A stretch of DNA of 64,000 nucleotides from Planococcus citri (GCF_950023065.1 NC_088680.1:19332559-19396558), one strand, 5' to 3'; numbered from the stretch's first letter, positions 13,523-24,278 are shown. A program made the numbers and translations. Notes: generated by a model not told the origin, from the letters alone.

Positions 13523-14563
13523 ATGGCGCCTAAGGGGAATAACCAGATTCCTAATGGCCATTTCCATAAAGACTGGCAGAAATATATCAAGACTTGGTTC
13601 AACCAACCTGCCAGAAAATTCCGTAGGCACAAGGCTCGTGTACAAAAAGCCAGATCCATCGCTCCGAAACCCGCAGCTGGACCTTTGAGACCAATTGTCC
13701 ATTGCCCAACTGTACGTTATCACGCTAAAATTCGACCAGGACGTGGATTCACATTAGAAGAAATCAAAGTAAGTATTCCTGTAATTCAAAACACTCTTTT
13801 GTAGGATCAAGTATCCTAAATTGAGGTCATTTTCAGGCCGCAGGTTTAAATCCAGGATTCGCTCGTTCGGTCGGTATCGCTGTTGACCATCGTCGCCGCA
13901 ACAAGTCAGTCGAATCATTACAAGTTAACGTTCAAAGATTGAAGGAATACAAATCGAAATTGATCATCTTCCCGAAACACGCTAACAAGAAATTAAGGAA
14001 AGACGAAGCTACCGTAAGTGTGCATCTATACATTCTAATCTAACTTTCGATCGGAAATTGATTGTTTATTTTCGTCCGTAGGAAGAAGAAAGGAAAGTAG
14101 CCACTCAATTGAAGGGAGAAGTATTACCAATTATCCAACTGAAGAAACTTGACAAACCCAGAGCTATTACTGCTGGCGAAAAACGATTCAATGCTTTCTC
14201 TGTAGTGAAACAGGTACCGTTTGCAATTATTTTATTTCGCACATTTAAAAACTACCTTCGATTGTCATTCTCTTATGGCAGTGGTTCGAATCGTAGTGTC
14301 ATAGGTGTGCTACATAAACTGATCGAAATTCGTGTTGTTTTGGTTATATGATTTAACCACGATAGCAATTTCGTTCTACATTTTATCTTCTGTTTTGATT
14401 ATCTTGATTTGATTTTAATGGTTGTTATTCGTTGTAGGCTCGTGATGACGCTAAATTATTCGGTATCCGAGAGAAAAAGGCGAAAGAAGCTGCTGAAAAC
14501 CCCGAATACGCCAAGAAACTGGCTGCTGAAAAAGCTTCCAAGAAGAAAGGAAAGAAGAAATAA
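13523..14563 (+). CDS. RpL13: 60S ribosomal protein L13 (eL13)
   Basis: Four coding exons: 13523-13768, 13837-14013, 14082-14213 and 14438-14563, with consensus donors gtaagt, gtaagt and gtaccg and AG acceptors. They sum to a complete frame of 226 residues. The start MAPKGNNQIPNGHFHKDWQK, the central VRYHAKIRPGRGFTLEEIK and GFARSVGIAVDHRRRNKS, and the Lys-rich tail (KKKGKKK) are diagnostic of eL13, a component of the large cytosolic ribosomal subunit. Introns 1 and 2 are both exactly 68 bp, whereas intron 3 is 224 bp and appears to hold a snoRNA. The 3' flank of this gene was duplicated by the adjacent RTE insertion. Confidence 0.97.
14254..14383 (+). ncRNA. Candidate H/ACA box snoRNA in RPL13 intron 3
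   Basis: The intron is about 150 bp longer than its siblings. Its 3' half folds into a textbook H/ACA 3' hairpin: cgaaatt (14324-14330) pairs with aatttcg (14367-14373), and ggtta (14342-14346) pairs with taacc (14354-14358). The two stems are separated by unpaired pocket sequences on both sides. ACA lies at 14378-14380, four bases after the stem. A box H of the ANANNA form, ACATAA, is at 14312-14317 between this hairpin and a less regular 5' hairpin (acct 14254-14257 with aggt 14303-14306; cgatt with aatcg inside). Ribosomal-protein introns commonly host snoRNAs. The target uridines were not determined. Confidence 0.45.
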
Positions 14564-14621
14564 ACATTGATGTGAACCTTCGTTTTTTATATTTTAATTA
14601 AACTGATTAATAAGAAAAAAT

Positions 14622-14924
14622 ATTAAATGTGTTTGATTTTATTCTGATTTTGATTGATACGATTTGATTTGATGCGATTTCGTTGACATGATGAATATAT
14701 CGTAAGGATAATTTGATGGGAAAATCGTGAAAATTTTCATCGATGAATTTTAATTTCAATATTATGTAGATTGAATTCGTTCCAAATTACGAAATAAAAT
14801 ATGAGTAACGAAGTTACTGCGTGATTGAAGAGATCGGATGGAATAGTGAATAGATTGTGCGAATCATTAGGTTTTAGGAAAATTGCGAATGGGTCCTAAT
14901 TGAATTGATTAATAATTTAATCAG
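14622..14924 (+). repeat. 303-bp direct repeat, left copy (target-site duplication)
   Basis: Identical by eye over 303 bases to 17173-17475, and the two copies precisely bracket the RTE element. It begins 59 bp after the RPL13 stop codon, so it represents the original RPL13 3' flank; it includes an aataaaatatg motif near 14793 that could serve as a poly(A) signal. Confidence 0.9.
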
Positions 14925-17172
14925 GTCGATGTAATCAAAAAGTTTAGCTTTCTCTCTGATCATAGACCAATACAATGTGAAATTGCTACAAATTGGCGCC
15001 ACAGACACAAAAAGAAACTAACCGAGTCTAAAGACAAAACTAGAAACCACTGATCAAAAAAAGTACCTTATGGAGCTTAATAAAATGATTAAAGATACTG
15101 ACGTTGAGAGGCTCTTAGCAGAGGGTTCAGTCGATGAGATTGATAACTGGGTGGAGGATAAACTAGTAAACTCTGGTTTAATGGTTAGAAATCTCCGAGG
15201 CATTGGGGAGGAAAGAGAGGTATCGGAAATGGGAACTGAACTCAAAACTTTGATTAAAAAAAGGGATAAGCTGAGGTATAAAAAAGAAAAAACGGGAATT
15301 GACAAAGTAGAGCTGAATGTACTGTGCAAACTAGTTAGGAGACTCTTGAGGGAAAAAAATAAAGAAAAAGAACAAAATATAATTTCGAAAATTCTAGATT
15401 CTTCAAAAAGCACAAAAAAAATAAACAAAGTGAGATCACTTGGTACCCAGTGGATCACATATATGTGTGATCAGGATGGTAATAGAAAATACTCCAGGAA
15501 AGAAATAAATAAAGTGGCAACCGAATTCTACAAAGAAATTTACAATTCAACAAACAATAATATAACAGTGCTAAAAACTGACCATCTGGAGGCACCAGCT
15601 CCTTTCCTCAGCTCAGAGGTGGAGGAAGTACTAAAAAATTTGAAAAATAACAAGGCCTCCGGAATTGATAATATTTCAAATGAACATCTAAAATTTGGGA
15701 AGGGACCCATATTGATAGACTTTTTGACAAAATTCTTTAATAAAATTCTTTATACTCAAACAATTCCAAAAAAATGGAAAGAATCAGAGATTATCTTAAT
15801 TTACAAAAAAGGGGATAAGCACAAAATTGACAATTATCGACCAATAAGTTTGAGCCCCACTTTGGCCAAAGTTTTCTCAAAATTACTGGAGAATCGCATC
15901 AGGGAGGCTCTTCTACAGCAACAACCCTGTGAACAAGCGGGCTTTCGGAAGGGCTTCTCAACGTCAGATCATCTTTTCACGATCAACCAACTGATTGAAA
16001 AAAGTGCAGAATATCAAACAAACCTCCACCTCGCCTTTATTGACTTCAGAAAAGCCTTTGACTCCTTGGAACACCAGTTTTTGATAAATGCCATTAAAAT
16101 TCAAGGTATACATCCTATCTATGTTAAATTAATTCAAGAAATGTACACACAATTGAAAGCAAAAATTAAGACTGATATAATGGGTGATTTATTTGACATT
16201 AAAAAAGGAGTAAAACAGGGGGACCCTCTATCTCCCATTCTATTCAGTGCAGCTCTGGAACAAATCTTTAGGAATTTATCTTGGGAAGGTATGGGGGTCA
16301 AAATTAATGGGGTATTTCTAAATAATTTACGATTTGCGGATGATATAGTCTTAGTTTCTGAAAAGCCTGAAGAGTTGATTATAATGCTATCGGACCTAGC
16401 AAAGACAAGTAGGGAGGCAGGGTTGATGATTAACTTGGGAAAAACAAAAATTATGTCCAAATGTACTTCCCTGGAAGAAGTCAAAATTGAGGGACAACAT
16501 ATTGAAAAAGTTGATGAAATTGTTTACCTTGGCCAAGTCATATCACTAGAAAACAGTATGGAAAAAGAAATCAACAATAGAATAGCAAGGGGTTGGGGTA
16601 AATTTTGGTCCTTAAAACATATTCTGAAGGGTCAATTTTCTACAAAAAATAAAAAAGAAATTTTTAACAGCTGTGTTGTACCAACTATAACCTACGGATC
16701 TCAGACTTGGACACTCACAAATAGTCTAATCTCAAAACTAAAGACAACACAGAATGCCATGGTCAGGTCAATGCTAGGGGTGTCGAGAAGGGAAAGAATT
16801 AGAACATCAGAAATTTATAATAAAATTAGGGGTCTAACTGATATAGTGTTTGATTGTAAAAGAAAAAAGTGGGAATGGGCAGGCCATATTAGTAGGGTAA
16901 AAGATGAGAGATGGGGGTATAAATTGCTACACTGGTTCCAGACTGGAATAAGAAGGCCTGGAAGGCAGAAGGCGAGGTGGACGGATGATATCACTGATCT
17001 TCTAAAACATAAATTTTTCGAGAGAGTAGCGGATAATCGGGTCGAATGGGCTCGGTTGAAGGAGACTTTTGCTCGACAGGGGGCTTGGCATCGGAGATGA
17101 ACATTTGTATATGTAATTGCTTACCTGTATATTACGTGCCAATAAAAGTTTTTTGATTTGATTTTTGATTTG
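14925..17172 (+). mobile_element. 5'-truncated RTE-clade non-LTR retrotransposon
   Basis: The element is 2248 bp and bounded exactly by the 303-bp direct repeats. Its 5' end retains only the tail of an APE-type endonuclease: bases 14925-15050 read VDVIKKFSFLSDHRPIQCE and onward, with the hallmark SDHRP motif. This frame ends at a stop (15051) and is out of register with the downstream reverse transcriptase frame. The 3' end is a short reiterated ttgatttga tail after aataaaag (17142), typical of RTE elements rather than poly(A). Identity of the flanking duplications indicates a recent insertion. The missing endonuclease and the frame break mean this copy is not autonomous. Confidence 0.9.
15070..17100 (+). 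CDS. Reverse transcriptase of RTE retrotransposon (lacks endonuclease)
   Basis: A 676-residue open frame. The reverse transcriptase domain spans roughly residues 200-480, with the usual landmarks: YRPISLSPTLAKVFSKLLE, QAGFRKGFSTSDHLF, motif A AFIDFRKAFDSLEH (catalytic Asp 325), motif B GVKQGDPLSPILFS, and motif C RFADDIVLVS (Asp 424 and 425). The C-terminal segment (YGSQTWTLT, then WEWAGHISR and RRPGRQKARWTDDI) is the conserved tail of RTE-type endonuclease-reverse transcriptases. The product would copy element RNA at the target site, but the first coding third is gone. The ATG at 15070 is simply the first available and is probably not the native start. The catalytic residues are intact. Confidence 0.9.
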   Translation: MELNKMIKDTDVERLLAEGSVDEIDNWVEDKLVNSGLMVRNLRGIGEEREVSEMGTELKTLIKKRDKLRYKKEKTGIDKVELNVLCKLVRRLLREKNKEKEQNIISKILDSSKSTKKINKVRSLGTQWITYMCDQDGNRKYSRKEINKVATEFYKEIYNSTNNNITVLKTDHLEAPAPFLSSEVEEVLKNLKNNKASGIDNISNEHLKFGKGPILIDFLTKFFNKILYTQTIPKKWKESEIILIYKKGDKHKIDNYRPISLSPTLAKVFSKLLENRIREALLQQQPCEQAGFRKGFSTSDHLFTINQLIEKSAEYQTNLHLAFIDFRKAFDSLEHQFLINAIKIQGIHPIYVKLIQEMYTQLKAKIKTDIMGDLFDIKKGVKQGDPLSPILFSAALEQIFRNLSWEGMGVKINGVFLNNLRFADDIVLVSEKPEELIIMLSDLAKTSREAGLMINLGKTKIMSKCTSLEEVKIEGQHIEKVDEIVYLGQVISLENSMEKEINNRIARGWGKFWSLKHILKGQFSTKNKKEIFNSCVVPTITYGSQTWTLTNSLISKLKTTQNAMVRSMLGVSRRERIRTSEIYNKIRGLTDIVFDCKRKKWEWAGHISRVKDERWGYKLLHWFQTGIRRPGRQKARWTDDITDLLKHKFFERVADNRVEWARLKETFARQGAWHRR

Positions 17173-17475
17173 ATTAAATGTGTTTGATTTTATTCTGATT
17201 TTGATTGATACGATTTGATTTGATGCGATTTCGTTGACATGATGAATATATCGTAAGGATAATTTGATGGGAAAATCGTGAAAATTTTCATCGATGAATT
17301 TTAATTTCAATATTATGTAGATTGAATTCGTTCCAAATTACGAAATAAAATATGAGTAACGAAGTTACTGCGTGATTGAAGAGATCGGATGGAATAGTGA
17401 ATAGATTGTGCGAATCATTAGGTTTTAGGAAAATTGCGAATGGGTCCTAATTGAATTGATTAATAATTTAATCAG
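17173..17475 (+). repeat. 303-bp direct repeat, right copy (target-site duplication)
   Basis: Right copy of the duplication flanking the RTE element, identical by eye to 14622-14924. The first base after the repeat differs from the left copy (a at 17476 versus g at 14925), which fixes the boundary. It places a second copy of RPL13 3' flanking sequence, with its possible poly(A) motif, upstream of dUTPase. Confidence 0.9.
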
Positions 17476-17993
17476 AGTAGAGGTCGAATTTGAAAATTTA
17501 GATTGAAGAAAGTTGAAAATTTTTGATCTACGCAATAGCAAAATAAGGAAAATACTAATAAATTCATAGAAGAGAACGTGGTTAGGACAAACTGTGTTGC
17601 CAAGTCGAACTTCGAAATCGAAACGTTTCAATTTCAAATACAATTTTTTCGAAAACTTCTATTTTTGTGAGAAAAGAATTTCTACGAATCATTTTCCACA
17701 AGTTGACCATTTTCAAAAATCACTCTCCCCCTGCATATTGATCTCTTGAAAAGATAAACTAAATTAACGCTTTCCAAAATTCCAACACAGCTTAATCATC
17801 TGTTCATCTAATCTTTTATCACCGGAATTGATTTACCCACTCCACAAAGACGAAAATCTACCAAAAAAATACTAAAAACTCCCGCGTAAAGTAGCATGAG
17901 AACAGTTTTCATTAAATGAACCTTCAAAATTTCATTTCTCATTAGTGTCCCCGTTGATTCAAGTCTGTTAAAACTTTCAAACATAGTTTCACG
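17476..17993 (+). promoter_or_regulatory. dUTPase upstream region
   Basis: About 520 bp between the RTE-induced duplication and the dUTPase ATG, expected to contain the dUTPase promoter and 5' UTR. There is no clear TATA box; I could not place a transcription start. Confidence 0.35.
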
Positions 17994-18664
17994 ATGTTGG
18001 AAAACCAAGAAGACTCTCAATCTACTCTGCAATTCGCTCGTTTGAGTAAGAATGCTCTCACACCGACCAAAGGATCCGATAAAGCTGCCGGATACGACTT
18101 GAAAAGGTAATACTTTGTTAATAATTTTCTGCCTCATTGCATCGTTCATAATTCTCTCTGATCTTCACTCGCAGTGCTTACGATTACTGTGTCCCTGCTC
18201 GAGGTAAAGAATTGATCAAGACTGATTTGCAAATCGAGCTGCCATCCGGATGCTATGGACGGATTGCTCCTCGATCAGGATTAGCTTGGAAAAATTTCAT
18301 CGACGTGGGAGGTAACGATGATCTATACGATTAATTAACAATTCTTTTGCTCAACTGCTTCTCTAAATTCATACATTTCTTCGTAGCCGGCGTGATCGAC
18401 GAAGATTACAGAGGAAATGTAGGTGTTCTGTTATTCAACCATTCAGATAGTGATTTTCTAGTCAAGAAAGGCGATCGAGTAGCTCAGCTCATTTGCGAGA
18501 GAATATTCCATCCGAAATTGAAAGAAATACAAGTAAATTGATCACTTTTCGTCGAAACTTTCTCACCTCCAGTTCGGTGGTTTTATAATAAATTACGTTG
18601 ATTTCAGAATTTGAGTGAAACTGATCGAGGTGCAGGAGGATTCGGCTCGACTGGTGTCAATTAA
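17994..18664 (+). CDS. dUTPase: Deoxyuridine 5'-triphosphate nucleotidohydrolase (dUTPase)
   Basis: Four exons: 17994-18106, 18175-18311, 18387-18532 and 18608-18664, giving 150 residues in one continuous frame. All five trimeric dUTPase motifs are present in order: motif 1 KAAGYDLKSAYD, motif 2 APRSGLAWK, motif 3 GVIDEDYRGNVGVLLFN (catalytic Asp in the GVID turn), motif 4 GDRVAQLI, and motif 5 RGAGGFGSTGVN. The enzyme hydrolyses dUTP to dUMP and pyrophosphate, keeping uracil out of DNA and feeding thymidylate synthesis. Length equals the usual nuclear form; no mitochondrial presequence is seen. An aataaa at 18750 is a good poly(A) signal. Tail to tail with exuperantia. Confidence 0.96.
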
Positions 18665-19154
18665 GATTGAAACACGATATCATCGCGTTTATCAATAAGT
18701 TACTGTATATTTTTCGATTTCTTTTCATTTTTTCATGTGCCACTGCTTCAATAAAACTATTCGTTCATCTTTCGCTACTAATTATTATATTCTTCGAACA
18801 TGAAGTAAAAAAAACACAACACTAAATTTATCAAATTTTAATATAGTCAACAAAAAAGTAACTTTTTATAAAGAGATTTATAATATATAAAAAAATTAAG
18901 AGTAACTTGAATCAAAAAATTAAAGTTTCTTGAAGAATAGTAGAATATTTCAAAATGAAAATTTCAACAACCTCAATTGGAAAATAATCGAGAAATAAAA
19001 ACTATAAATTTACAAACAAGGAAAAAAAAAGGAAAATAAAAAGAACACTTCGCGTTAGTTGAAAAAAAATTAGAGAATGTAAAAAAACAAATGGTAATTT
19101 AAACATTAACAATAAGTCTGTAAAATACGATGAAAAAAAAAAATACCGCGATTA

Positions 19155-20707
19155 CTAATTCACTTTCACAGCGTTAGTTTCACTATGCACCGGCGTGATT
19201 ATATCGTTATTAATCGTCAATTTGGACAACTCGGAATCAACGTCTGTCGGATTATTCTCGCATTCAGCGACCCCGACCTTAGATTCGCTTTCGTTACTCT
19301 CGTTACTCTTGGGCGAAACTTTGGAAGAGCTTCGGCGACCGAAACGGCTTTTCTTCTTAGGTTCGTCAGGTTTTTCGAAATGGTCGACGAGTAATTTGAC
19401 TAACTCGGATTTATTTTTGTCGGTCATTTCGTCGCCGGTCAATTTATCATTGATTAGTTCTTCTAAAGCTTCTCGTCCCTGACAAAAAAAAAACACAAAA
19501 TTAGGAATACTGCGAGTTTAAATAAAATGGATAGGGTGTATTATAGTGCATCTTACTTTAGACCAAGCAGTCTGTAACATATCGTAATCTACGTATGCGT
19601 CGACTAAACATTTACGCAACTGCAAGGCATTTCGTCTTTCCTGGTAAGTAGTCGAATTAAAGCCGAGGAATTGAGCGAAAATAGGTTTCAACGTATGTTG
19701 GCGACGTAACACGACTTGAAGTTCTTGCAAAACTTTCAATTCCGATTCGACTCCGGTGGTAAAAGGCAGTACAGTTTTGACGATTTCTAAATTAGGAGAA
19801 GCAGCACCACTGCCTATTTCGGAAGCACCGGCACATAAATGTTGAACGATCTAGAAACACACACGGAGTTGAAAAAAAAAATGTGTTGTTAGGGATGCGG
19901 TAGTAAGAGAGGGTGAGGTGCATACGTCATATGCCAGATGTGCGCGATCGCTAGCTCTGTGTATTTCAACGTTATCCTTATCTAGGAGTACTTTGGATAG
20001 AATTCTAATCGAAAACGAAACCATGGTTTGTTTACATTTTTCCTTGGCAAACGTGTGACAATCGACGAAACCTTTGACGATTTTCGAGAATCGATCTAAC
20101 AGATCATACCTGCGAAAATGAAAAACACGTAGGTTAATTATCTCGAAATGTAAAATACTCAAATACTTAAATGCACTCACTTCAGTAAGGACTTAATCAG
20201 TAAATGAGGATTAAATTTATAACTTTCGTGGCAAATCAAAAGTACTCCTTTCTTGGCGCTTTCCTCGTTCACATGTTCGAGCCAATCGAGGAACTCAATT
20301 AACGCTGACACTTCGCTTTTGGTTTTCAACATCTGTGCAAATAAGCAGAAATGATTAATACGAATTCTAAGAAATGATTAGCACACAATGGAAATTGCAC
20401 GATAAGCGAATACCTTATTACTAGTGGTATCTTTGATAATCCTATAAAAGCCAACAGTAACGATACGAATCATATGCCTTTTCTTAGCCACACTGGTCAA
20501 ATCACCGTGCGGCATGATATAAAGCGAGAAATCACTATTCGGCGTGTATCCGGCAATATGGCAAATTTCGTCGAGTAATTTACGTCCTGTCGTGTCTAAA
20601 TCCCATCCGACCAAGCAGTACTCGTCAAGTGGAACGTCACCGACAACGTTAACCGACTCTTCGGTTTTCTGAGGCGATGCACCATTATCCAAGTTTGATT
20701 CGACCAT
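19155..20707 (-). CDS. exu: Maternal protein exuperantia
   Basis: Five coding exons on the minus strand: 20707-20414, 20332-20181, 20109-19926, 19850-19557 and 19478-19155 (1248 nt, 415 residues, in frame with GT-AG junctions). The N-terminal exonuclease-like fold begins at CLVGWDLDTTGRKLLDEICH and includes IAGYTPNSDFSLYIMPHGDL and KRHMIRIVTVGFYRIIKDT, followed by a mixed region (KTKSEVSALIEFLDWLEH) and a SAM-like domain (KPIFAQFLGFNSTTYQERR). The tail is Lys/Ser rich (KKKSRFGRRSSSK). In Drosophila, Exu is a dimeric RNA-binding protein needed to localise bicoid mRNA, with an inactive nuclease-like domain. A splice acceptor immediately before the ATG (AG at 20711-20710) implies an upstream non-coding exon. 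It lies head to head with RPB9, 726 bp apart. Confidence 0.93.
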
Positions 20708-21432
20708 TTCTGCAACAAAATCACACTCTTTGAAAACACAACGATTCGAATGACCGGACAAACCGGCTTCGGTGAAATAGCGATCAATATGTGGATAACT
20801 ATTTGCGAACGTTAAATGTACAAATATACAGAACTAATACGTACTTGTAGCTAAATTCACGTAATTAACTTAAAAACGACGCAGTACAAATACACGTGTA
20901 TGAATTTAATTCAGTCAAGAATTCCTCGTAACGATTCGTTAATTGCACTATGCGTGCCCTAAATACAAACCAGAATAAATAATCAGTAATCGATTGAAAA
21001 GCTACATGAATGTGGAATATGACTACAGTTATAACCTAGAACTTGAACTTACTACAAAAACTCAGCATAATACAACAACTTCAAGTTTCGACAACCAGAA
21101 CCATAAAAAAAATCGCAGGTTCGCAGATTACAAGAAAAAATTCAACATTCTGGAATTTCTATTTGCTACGTTGCCAAATATTACTTTTGAATACCTATTC
21201 GACGTTTTTTTCTTTACCTATCTTGATTTTCATGACGTCATTGTTTTCGCGCATGCGCATTTTTACGAATATCGTTTGACATACCTTACGTATTTGGAAA
21301 GTTGCTGGGAATGGGAAAAGTTGTTTTCGTTTTTCTTTTTTTTGATTTCAGATTTCTGATAAAAAAAATTAATGAGTGATTAATTTTTAATTTTCGACAT
21401 TTATTTCCTATTTCGGCGATTAATCATTCAAA
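20708..21432. promoter_or_regulatory. Bidirectional exu / RPB9 promoter interval
   Basis: The 725 bp separating the two start codons must contain both promoters and at least one exu 5' non-coding exon. A CG-containing stretch gcgcatgcgc at about 21249-21258 (inside cgcgcatgcgcat) resembles an NRF-1-type palindrome (gcgcatgcgc), which would suit a housekeeping bidirectional promoter. The open frames at 20994-21359 are not credible genes. Confidence 0.45.
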
Positions 21433-22136
21433 ATGGTGCTTACAGTAACCTCTTACGAATCTCACGGTGAAGGGCCAGCTTTCGTCGGAATTCGTTTCTG
21501 TCAAGAATGGTGAGACTCATTTCAAGTTTTCATGTAGGCTATGAGACGATTACTTTCTCATAAAAATTACATCTTATCGTTGATTTTTCAGCAACAATAT
21601 GTTATATCCGAAAGAAGACAAAGAAAACAAGAAACTTTTGTACGCTGTAAGTATCCATATTACTCACGAATGTTTCCTTTTTTATTGCTCTGTTGTTCAT
21701 CTCACATTATAAATTACAGTGTAGAAATTGTGACCACAAACAAGACGCTGACAGCAACTGTATTTACGTCAACAAAATTATGCACGAAATCGAGTAAGTT
21801 ACTCAATTCCTCCTATATTATTGATCGAAAACATGATTTACTCCTAATACAACCTTTTTTTCTTTAGTGAATTGACCCATATCGTAGCTGACGTAATCTC
21901 CGATCCGACTCTACCCAGAACTGAACAACATCCTTGCCCAAAATGTGGTCACCGAGAAGCGGTATTTTTCCAAGCCCAGACTAGACGAGCTGAAGTAAGT
22001 TATCGATCACCTTACCTCTGTTTTCTTCGATCTATTTTCACTAATATGTACTTCAATTTAATTCACTTTATAGGAGGAAATGAGATTGTATTATGTATGC
22101 ACCAGCAGCTTCTGCTGCCATCGCTGGACGGAGTGA
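21433..22136 (+). CDS. RpII15: DNA-directed RNA polymerase II subunit RPB9
   Basis: Five exons: 21433-21509, 21592-21646, 21720-21793, 21868-21994 and 22074-22136, encoding 131 residues in frame. It has two zinc ribbons: N-terminal C23-x2-C26 (FCQEC) with C45-x2-C48 (CRNCDHK), and C-terminal C92-x2-C95 (PCPKCGHRE) with C120-x4-C125 (VCTSSFCCHRWTE). The QTRRAEEEMRLYY segment and terminal HRWTE are diagnostic of RPB9 rather than RPA12, RPC11 or TFIIS. The subunit sits at the jaw of Pol II and affects start-site choice, elongation and fidelity. It converges on ARMC6 with 259 bp between the stop codons. Confidence 0.97.
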
Positions 22137-22395
22137 ATAATATATTCGATTTATTTGTTAAGCTTTTTAATTATGATTAAGATTATTATTATTACAACAC
22201 ATACATAAAAAAAATTGTGATTATATATTAAATCAAGTGAAAAAAACGATTGTAAAAAAAATAAACGTTTGAAGCTAGTTGAAACGTTAGGAATTAATTT
22301 TAAAATATCACAAGGCTCAAAATGTAAGTAGTTGGTATTAAAGTACGATAATTTCGGTCGTATCTCACCGTACTGTGTTTCATTGTGCTAATTTT

Positions 22396-24278
22396 TCAAT
22401 TTTCTATTCCTTTGCCTTCGCCAGTCCATATATCTTTGGATTCAACCTCAAATCCTAATACTCTCAGGGCTGTGTTTGCTTCGAAAACACAATCTTCGTG
22501 ATTTTTCAAAATACTTCTGAGACAATCTTCGACGCCTAAGTTTAAGAAATCTGCGCCGAATTTTTCATTACCTTGGGATAGGTTCTTGATCAACCAACAG
22601 GCATTTTTCTGAAAATTATAACGAGTAAGAGTTAGGTGAATACCACAAGTACGAGTGTCTATATTAAATTAATACTTACAGCTATTTTTTTATTCTGAGG
22701 GTGTACTTTTAAACACTGTACGACTAATTCAGTAACATTGTTATCACGTAGTAGTTGACAATTATTAGCGTTTCTTAAACTCAACATTGACAAAGTAGTC
22801 AACCCTTGGCCGCACATTTTTTGAGAATTCTGAAAGGAAAAATTGATCAATATGATCACCAAGTACATTGAAATATTCAGGCAAAAATTCGCAGAATACT
22901 CACAGAGAATTTCTTAATAGTGGAAACTAAAATGGAAGGATCTATGACCTGCATTACTTTAGCTTTTACTTGATCATTTCCTGCTACTACCTTAATCAAA
23001 CCTAAACACGATCTGCAAACATTCTGCAAAAAAGTAAACACCTAAATTAAAGAGAGGTCTGTCGACGTAGAAACATAGTATGTGAAAAATTCGTTACTTC
23101 ATCTTCTAAGTAATCTAAAATGATATCTCGAAGCAATTCCAGGCCACCAGCGTCGGCAAAACTTTGACAAAATTCATTTCGAACGATGATAGCAACAAGG
23201 GCTTGTAATACAGACACCAAAACACGTTTATCCGATCTGAAATCTAAAAAGCATCAAGTCAGAATACTTTCTATTTTCCAGACGAATAAAAAAACTCAAA
23301 AAGCGTACTTTTTAAACGAACTATCAAAGGTTGTAAAAACTCTATCGATATTAGACAAGCGTGTTTGTGAGCATTAGGAATCTCCGCTCTGATATCATCG
23401 TTTACTACGAAGGTTTGGAATAATCTACATAACGATCGTAATACATCGGCAGAGATGGTATCCTTCTCTATGACATTTTTAATTGATAGAATAACGGTTT
23501 CGTTGTTCAGAAATCTCTGCAACAGATACAATAGAACCGAATCAATCATAATTCTAGTTACAGAATTGAGAATATGGTTGGATAATTTACCTCTCTATTT
23601 CGTTCATGTTTGATGCAGCATTCGACAGACCATCTCAGGACTAAATAGAGTATATCATCGTCAGACGGATTTTTCAAAGTATTCGCAACTATGCTGAATC
23701 CCTTATCATCCAATAAATCTGGATATCCTGTTCGTAAAATTCATCAATTAGACGACTATCGAGGTATACAATTTTACCAATTCAGTCAAGTTTTTATTTA
23801 CCAGTCATCAACGAAACTAGAGCTTCGAAAAAAGCAACCTTAATCGATTTCTCCAAAGTCTCGTGTTTAATTATATGGTCAACTAGGGTGTCGTACAAGC
23901 CACACTGACCACCTAGGACTCGTTTTGCAATACCGCTATCTAATTCTTCCTTGATATCTTTAAGCAACGGAAGTAACTCAGGATCGCTGGGATTTTCTTC
24001 GATAACTTTCTTCAATTTGTTGATTTTTTCTTTGATTATCTCTACTTCGTTGGTCAGCAAGGAATTCGTAATTATGTTCTGTAAGCTGACACCCTACGAA
24101 AAATACTTCGTTTATAAGACAATCTTCTGTAAGTACTACGAACAAGGAAGCAGGAAATTACCTGAGATTCGAATTCCTGAATGGCACTTTCTACTGCCTC
24201 CGAAGTGGACATGGAAAATTCTTCGATGTTTTCTTTGACAGCATCGTCGAAGGTTTGTTGAGAGATTTTTTTAGACAT
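22396..24278 (-). CDS. ARMC6: Armadillo repeat-containing protein 6
   Basis: Eight exons on the minus strand: 24278-24162, 24093-23802, 23727-23591, 23516-23309, 23243-23098, 23023-22904, 22829-22680 and 22608-22396 (460 residues). It starts MSKKISQQTFDDAVKENIEEF, matching the ARMC6 N-terminus; the middle has ARM-type helices (for example LLRDIILDYLEDE, GLTTLSMLSLRNANNCQLL), and the end NTALRVLGFEVESKDIWTG is the conserved C-terminal signature. The fifth exon has two possible acceptors 7 bp apart (23236 and 23243); only 23243 keeps the frame. It is a soluble solenoid protein of poorly known function, conserved across animals. Confidence 0.9.

Noticed and set aside
14280..14300. ggttcgaatc in RPL13 intron 3, resembling a tRNA T-loop
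   Set aside because: No cloverleaf could be built around it; the H/ACA fold explains the region better.
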